Shown piece by piece: positions 30,502 to 33,918 of a stretch of DNA of 33,918 nucleotides. The stretch lies in NCBI RefSeq assembly GCF_022678645.1, contig NZ_JALBWV010000082.1, positions 1 to 33,918 on the forward strand, read 5' to 3'. The notes beneath the pieces were generated by a model. That model had not been told where the DNA came from. It saw nothing but the letters and a program-made list of their open reading frames with translations, and did no database searches. Origin of the DNA: Saccharopolyspora soli. GTDB taxonomy: Bacteria; Actinomycetota; Actinomycetes; Mycobacteriales; Pseudonocardiaceae. A program made the translations under genes and the position numbers. Each line of letters begins with the position of its first letter. Position 1 is the first letter of the stretch.

Positions 30502-30952
30502 CGCGATGGCCTCCGGTGGGCGAACTCGACCAAGAGCGTTGGCTACCGCCGGGGGCTGGGGCGATCATGGCACGATAGCGCCGATTCGTACCGAATATCC
30601 AGAGGCTCATCACACCTCTCACGCAATGTTCAACCATCACCCCGATACCCATGGGGCCGACCAGCACCACGAACCGCACCGTCGTCGATCCCGTGCGCGC
30701 GGGGGGCCAGGGGGAGAGCTTCCGCCAGAGGCCGAGATCGGCCGTCGCTGATTGGCCTATGTGGACTATTCGCGGGAATCTGGTGCGGGGCGAACTGCCC
30801 TCCGAGGTTGCTGCCGTCCCCGCGGACAGGGTCGGCGTCAGGTGGTGCAACCGCACACAGCCCAGCCCGACGTCGACCAGCGCGCGGGTGGCGGGAGCTA
30901 CCCAGCAGCAGCGGCAAGAACGCCAACGCCACTTCGATGTCGCGCGGAACCG
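30502..30952 (-). other. region upstream of the sigma-factor gene
   Basis: These 451 bp hold no convincing gene. On the reverse strand, a hydrophobic stretch (RDIEVALAFLPLLLG) just after the monooxygenase stop, followed in a shifted frame by VDVGLGCVRLHHLTPTLSAG, could be a decayed small gene. A dyad ATTCG-TAC-CGAAT (30584-30596) lies about 85 bp upstream of the sigma start. Confidence 0.35.
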
Positions 30953-32182
30953 TCAGCGCAGGGCCGTTTCGGGGGGCCGCTCCCGGACCGCGCCGTAGGC
31001 GAGGATGTACGCCGGGATCTTGCGCAACCACGGGAGGGTCGAGATAGCCCGCAGGGGCAGCGGCACGTGGGCGGTGTCGCCGAAGTCGATCTCGCCGTGC
31101 AGCGCCGGACTCACCACGTTGTCGTGAATCAGCCGCTGGAAGCGCTGGATGAGCACGGTGGTCGGCCAGCGGCGCCGCTGAACCGCCACGACGTGCCTGC
31201 GCCGCAACCGCCCTTCGCGCAGCGGTACGGCCAGGTACCGGGCGGCGGCCACCGCGTCCTGCACGGCGAGGTTGATCCCGATGCCGCCCACCGGGGACAT
31301 CGCGTGCGCGGCGTCGCCGATGCACAGCAGGCCCGGCACATGCCACTTGCGCAGCCGGTCCAGGGCCACGTGCAGCACCTTCACGTCGTCCCAGCTGCGC
31401 ACCAGATCCCGTCCGGCCATCCAGGGGAAGTAGCGCACCAGCGTCGCGTTGAATTCCTCGATGGGGCGGTTGCGGCCCTCCGGGTCGGTGCCCTTGGCAA
31501 TGATCGACGCCACCTGGAAGTAATCGCCCCGGTCCAGCAACGCGTTGAAGGTGCGTCCCCGGATCAGGCCGATGGCGCCCTCTGGATCGCCCGCCTGGCG
31601 CGGCACCCGGAACCACCGCACGTCCATCGGCGTCGGGAAGTCCCGCAGCCCGAGTTCGGGCAGGGTGCGCACGAAGGAATTGCGGCCGTCGCAAGCCACC
31701 GTGATGGTCGCCCGCAGCTCACCGGTCCGGCCGTCGGCGGTGCGGTAGCGCACGCCGTTGACCCGGCCGCCTTCCCGGATCAGTTCCGTCGCCTCGGTGT
31801 TCATCCGCAGCGTGAAAGTGGGTTCCTGCTTGCCCGCGTCGGCCAGCATGTCGAGGAAGTCCCACTGCGGGACCATCGCTATGTAGTTGTACTTGACCGG
31901 CAGCGACTGGAAGTCGCCGAAGGTGAACAGCTCGCCCGCGGGTCCGATGGGCAGCCGCATTCGGTTCAGGTGCCGCTGCGGCAGTTCGGCGAACTGCGCT
32001 GCCAAGCCCAGGTCGTCGAGCAGTTGCAGCGTGGTGGGGTGCACCGTGTCGCCGCGGAAGTCCCGCAGGAAGTCGTTGTGCTTCTCCAGCACCGTGACGT
32101 CGACACCGGACCGGGCCAGCAGCAGTCCCAGCACCATGCCCGCCGGTCCGCCGCCGACGACGCAGCAGGTCGTTCGCTCCAT
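30953..32182 (-). CDS. FAD-dependent monooxygenase (PHBH fold), second copy
   Basis: The 409-residue flavoprotein has GGGPAG near residue 10, 'VACDGRNSFVRTLPELG' (DG motif), and 'GLLCIGDAAHAMSPVGGIG' (GD motif). It lacks the thioredoxin-like tail of the monooxygenase at 9.4 kb and is closer in size to p-hydroxybenzoate hydroxylase. Substrate unknown. I start at ATG 32182, with GGAGG 8-9 nt upstream. A TTG further up has no ribosome site. A TetR-type palindrome and a TACAAT -10 lie just before it, but no regulator gene is adjacent. It is divergent from gltX, with about 100 bp between them. Confidence 0.92.
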   Translation of the reverse strand: MERTTCCVVGGGPAGMVLGLLLARSGVDVTVLEKHNDFLRDFRGDTVHPTTLQLLDDLGLAAQFAELPQRHLNRMRLPIGPAGELFTFGDFQSLPVKYNYIAMVPQWDFLDMLADAGKQEPTFTLRMNTEATELIREGGRVNGVRYRTADGRTGELRATITVACDGRNSFVRTLPELGLRDFPTPMDVRWFRVPRQAGDPEGAIGLIRGRTFNALLDRGDYFQVASIIAKGTDPEGRNRPIEEFNATLVRYFPWMAGRDLVRSWDDVKVLHVALDRLRKWHVPGLLCIGDAAHAMSPVGGIGINLAVQDAVAAARYLAVPLREGRLRRRHVVAVQRRRWPTTVLIQRFQRLIHDNVVSPALHGEIDFGDTAHVPLPLRAISTLPWLRKIPAYILAYGAVRERPPETALR

Positions 32183-32199
32183 TGCGATCGCCTCCAATT

Positions 32200-32223
32200 T
32201 TCAACGCACGTTGAATAATTGTA
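32200..32223 (-). promoter_or_regulatory. TetR-type operator and -10 box of the second monooxygenase
   Basis: TTCAACG (32200-32206) and CGTTGAA (32209-32215) flank CA. On the reverse strand, TACAAT (32223-32218) is a near-perfect -10 box. The palindrome would cover the transcript start, so a bound repressor would block this promoter. No TetR gene lies nearby. Confidence 0.6.
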
Positions 32224-32269
32224 GGATGCCTTGCCCGGATGCGCTCGTCAACCGCTCGCGGCGGGTGAC

Positions 32270-32275
32270 TAGGCT
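32270..32275 (+). promoter_or_regulatory. -10 box TAGGCT of gltX
   Basis: TAGGCT lies 10 nt before the gltX ATG. The transcript would have a leader of only a few bases and no ribosome site. Confidence 0.5.
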
Positions 32276-32285
32276 GAGATGTGTT

Positions 32286-33779
32286 ATGAGCACGCCAGAA
32301 GCCGCCGCAACCGCCGCCAGGCCCGTTCGAGTCCGGTTCTCCCCCTCGCCGACGGGCATCCCGCACGTCGGCCTGATCCGAACCGCCCTCTACAACTGGA
32401 CGTTCGCCAGGCACAACAAGGGCACCCTGGTGTTCCGCATCGAGGACACCGACGCCAGCCGGGACAGCGAAGAGTCCTACCAGGCACTGCTCGACGCGTT
32501 GCGCTGGTTGGGCCTCGACTGGGACGAAGGCCCCGAGGTCGGCGGCCCCTACGGCCCCTACCGGCAGAGCGAACGGCGCGACACCTACGCCGACATCGCC
32601 CAGCGGCTGCTGGCCGCTGACGAGCTCTACGAGTCGTACTCCAGCCCGGAAGAGGTCGAAGCCCGGCACAAGGCCGCCGGGCGCGACCCCAAGCTGGGCT
32701 ACGACAACTACGACCGGGACCTCACCGACGAACAGTTGGCCGCCTTCCGCGCCGAAGGTCGCAACGCCGTGCTGCGGCTGCGGATGCCCGATCGCGACAT
32801 CACCTTCACCGACCTGGTGCGCGGCGAGATCACCTTCCCGGCGGGCAGCATCCCGGATCCGGTGCTGGTGCGCGGCAACGGTGACCCGCTCTACACCCTG
32901 ACCAACCCGGTCGACGACGCGCTGATGCGCATCAGCCACGTGCTGCGCGGCGAAGACCTGCTGTCCTCCACGCCGCGCCAGATCGCACTCTACGAGGCGC
33001 TGCAGCGCATCGGCGTCACCGACTTCACACCCGAGTTCGGCCACCTGCCGTTCGTCATGGGGGAGGGCAACAAGAAGCTCTCCAAGCGCGACCCGCAGTC
33101 CAACCTGTTCCACCATCGCGACCGGGGTTTCCTGCCGGAAGGTCTGCTGAACTACCTGGCGCTGCTCGGCTGGTCCATCTCCGAGGACCGCGACGTCTTC
33201 AGCCTCGACGAGATGGTCGAGGCGTTCGACATCAGCCGGGTCAGCGCCAACCCGGCGCGCTTCGACCAGAAGAAGGCCGACGCGATCAACTCCGCGCACC
33301 TGCGCGCCCTCGCGCCGGACGACTTCGTCGGCCGCGTCGTGCCCTACCTCGTCAAGGGCGGCGTGCTCCCGGCCGAGCCGACCGAACAGCAGCTCGCCAT
33401 CGTGCGCGCCGCCGCGCCGCTGGTGCAGGAACGGCTGATCGTGCTCTCCGACGCAGTCGGCATGATGGGCTTCCTGTTCGCCGGTGACGACTTCGCGCCC
33501 GAACCGGAATCCGCGCGGAAAGCCCTCGGCGCAGACGCCGCGCCGGTCCTCGAAGCCGCCATCAACGCCCTCGACGCGCTGCCCGAATGGACCGCGGCAG
33601 GTATCGAGCAGGCCCTGAAGGACTCCGTCGTCGATGGCCTGGGCATCAAGCCCCGCAAGGCATTCGCCCCGGTGCGCGTCGCGGTCACCGGCCGCACCGT
33701 GTCGCCGCCGCTGTACGAGTCGATGGAACTCCTCGGCCGCGCAGTCTCGCTCCAGCGCCTCCGCAACGCACTGGGCTGA
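32286..33779 (+). CDS. gltX: glutamyl-tRNA synthetase
   Basis: The 497-residue class I synthetase attaches glutamate to its tRNA. The HIGH-like motif is SPTGIPHVG at residues 21-29 and the KMSKS-like motif is KLSKR at 264-268. 'VFRIEDTDASRDSEESYQAL', 'YRQSERRDTYADIAQRLLAA' and 'NPVDDALMRISHVLRGEDLL' are typical. The C-terminal anticodon-binding helical domain is complete. In bacteria with GatCAB this enzyme is usually non-discriminating, charging both tRNA-Glu and tRNA-Gln; that is inference here. ATG 32286 was chosen for the near-leaderless promoter. The gene is divergent from the monooxygenase. Nothing intact follows before the contig end. Confidence 0.97.
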   Translation: MSTPEAAATAARPVRVRFSPSPTGIPHVGLIRTALYNWTFARHNKGTLVFRIEDTDASRDSEESYQALLDALRWLGLDWDEGPEVGGPYGPYRQSERRDTYADIAQRLLAADELYESYSSPEEVEARHKAAGRDPKLGYDNYDRDLTDEQLAAFRAEGRNAVLRLRMPDRDITFTDLVRGEITFPAGSIPDPVLVRGNGDPLYTLTNPVDDALMRISHVLRGEDLLSSTPRQIALYEALQRIGVTDFTPEFGHLPFVMGEGNKKLSKRDPQSNLFHHRDRGFLPEGLLNYLALLGWSISEDRDVFSLDEMVEAFDISRVSANPARFDQKKADAINSAHLRALAPDDFVGRVVPYLVKGGVLPAEPTEQQLAIVRAAAPLVQERLIVLSDAVGMMGFLFAGDDFAPEPESARKALGADAAPVLEAAINALDALPEWTAAGIEQALKDSVVDGLGIKPRKAFAPVRVAVTGRTVSPPLYESMELLGRAVSLQRLRNALG

Positions 33780-33918
33780 GCCGATGTCGTGGGCGCGGCC
33801 GCGGGGTGCGCCCCACAGCCCCGCGCACGCCGCCTCAACCGCAAAAGCCCGGCCGGGTAACCGTCTTGGCCGCGTCGGGCGCGGGGGGGGGGCGCCGAGC
33901 CACGCGGGGGGGCATCCG
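33780..33918. other. contig end with G-rich low complexity
   Basis: The 139 bp after gltX hold no recognisable gene or tRNA. From about 33880 the sequence becomes G homopolymer-rich, as at the other end, and is probably unreliable. Confidence 0.6.

Noticed and set aside
33780..33918. tRNA genes after gltX
   Set aside because: Some relatives carry tRNA genes there, but I find no cloverleaf or T-loop consensus before the low-quality contig end.

Overview
The window is high-GC DNA with many GTG/TTG starts and TANNNT -10 boxes placed directly before start codons. It carries housekeeping genes in an actinobacterial order. From memory, the order ligA - ACT protein - gatC - gatA - gatB - lipoprotein (LppZ type) - DoxX (Rv3005c type) - PH protein (Cfp6 type) - ilvB - ilvN - ilvC - serA - leuB - FAH protein - gltX matches the Mycobacterium tuberculosis Rv3014c-Rv2992c stretch in inverted orientation. 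Gene content and style suggest a member of the Pseudonocardiales (Saccharopolyspora/Amycolatopsis-like); the genus is inference. Both ends run into G/C homopolymer, so the window is probably one whole assembly contig.

Layout. 0.1-2.8 kb: ligA and a GNAT acetyltransferase. 2.9-4.3 kb: an IS110-family insertion sequence abutting the stop codon of a convergent ACT-domain gene. 5.3-9.2 kb: a tightly overlapping gatC-gatA-gatB operon for the tRNA-dependent amidotransferase. Its gene junctions hold three copies of a short module (micro-ORF, small hairpin and ribosome binding site) plus a small hydrophobic protein. 9.4-11.5 kb: an FAD monooxygenase divergent from a TetR regulator with a palindromic operator between them. 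11.6-14.8 kb: a sugar-dehydrogenase-like lipoprotein, an alpha/beta hydrolase and a DoxX membrane protein. 14.9-26.9 kb: branched-chain amino acid and serine synthesis (ilvD, ilvB-ilvN-ilvC, serA, leuB, cimA), with a Cfp6-like PH protein and a DUF397 protein. 27.0-27.8 kb: a fumarylacetoacetate-hydrolase-family enzyme. 27.8-32.2 kb: a probable lineage-specific block with two GAF-ANTAR regulators, an ECF sigma factor and a second FAD monooxygenase. 32.3-33.8 kb: gltX.

The strongest regulatory signals are two ribosome-mediated attenuators. ilvB is preceded by a promoter, a leaderless 16-codon leader peptide containing Ile-Leu-Val-Leu, a 14-bp hairpin over the leader stop, and a terminator with six T. 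cimA has the same architecture with a 14-codon leader containing Thr-Ile-Ile. CimA makes citramalate toward 2-oxobutanoate, LeuB-type dehydrogenase acts in the same chain, and IlvBN/IlvC/IlvD complete isoleucine and valine, so the two attenuators would tune one pathway at two points. GatCAB and GltX also fit together: a non-discriminating GluRS would charge tRNA-Gln with Glu, which GatCAB then amidates.

Most noteworthy for follow-up are the repeated coupling module in the gat operon, the cimA attenuator, a possible bridge-RNA region in the IS110 element, and an orphan TetR-type operator before the second monooxygenase. All family calls come from motifs read by eye; no database search was possible.
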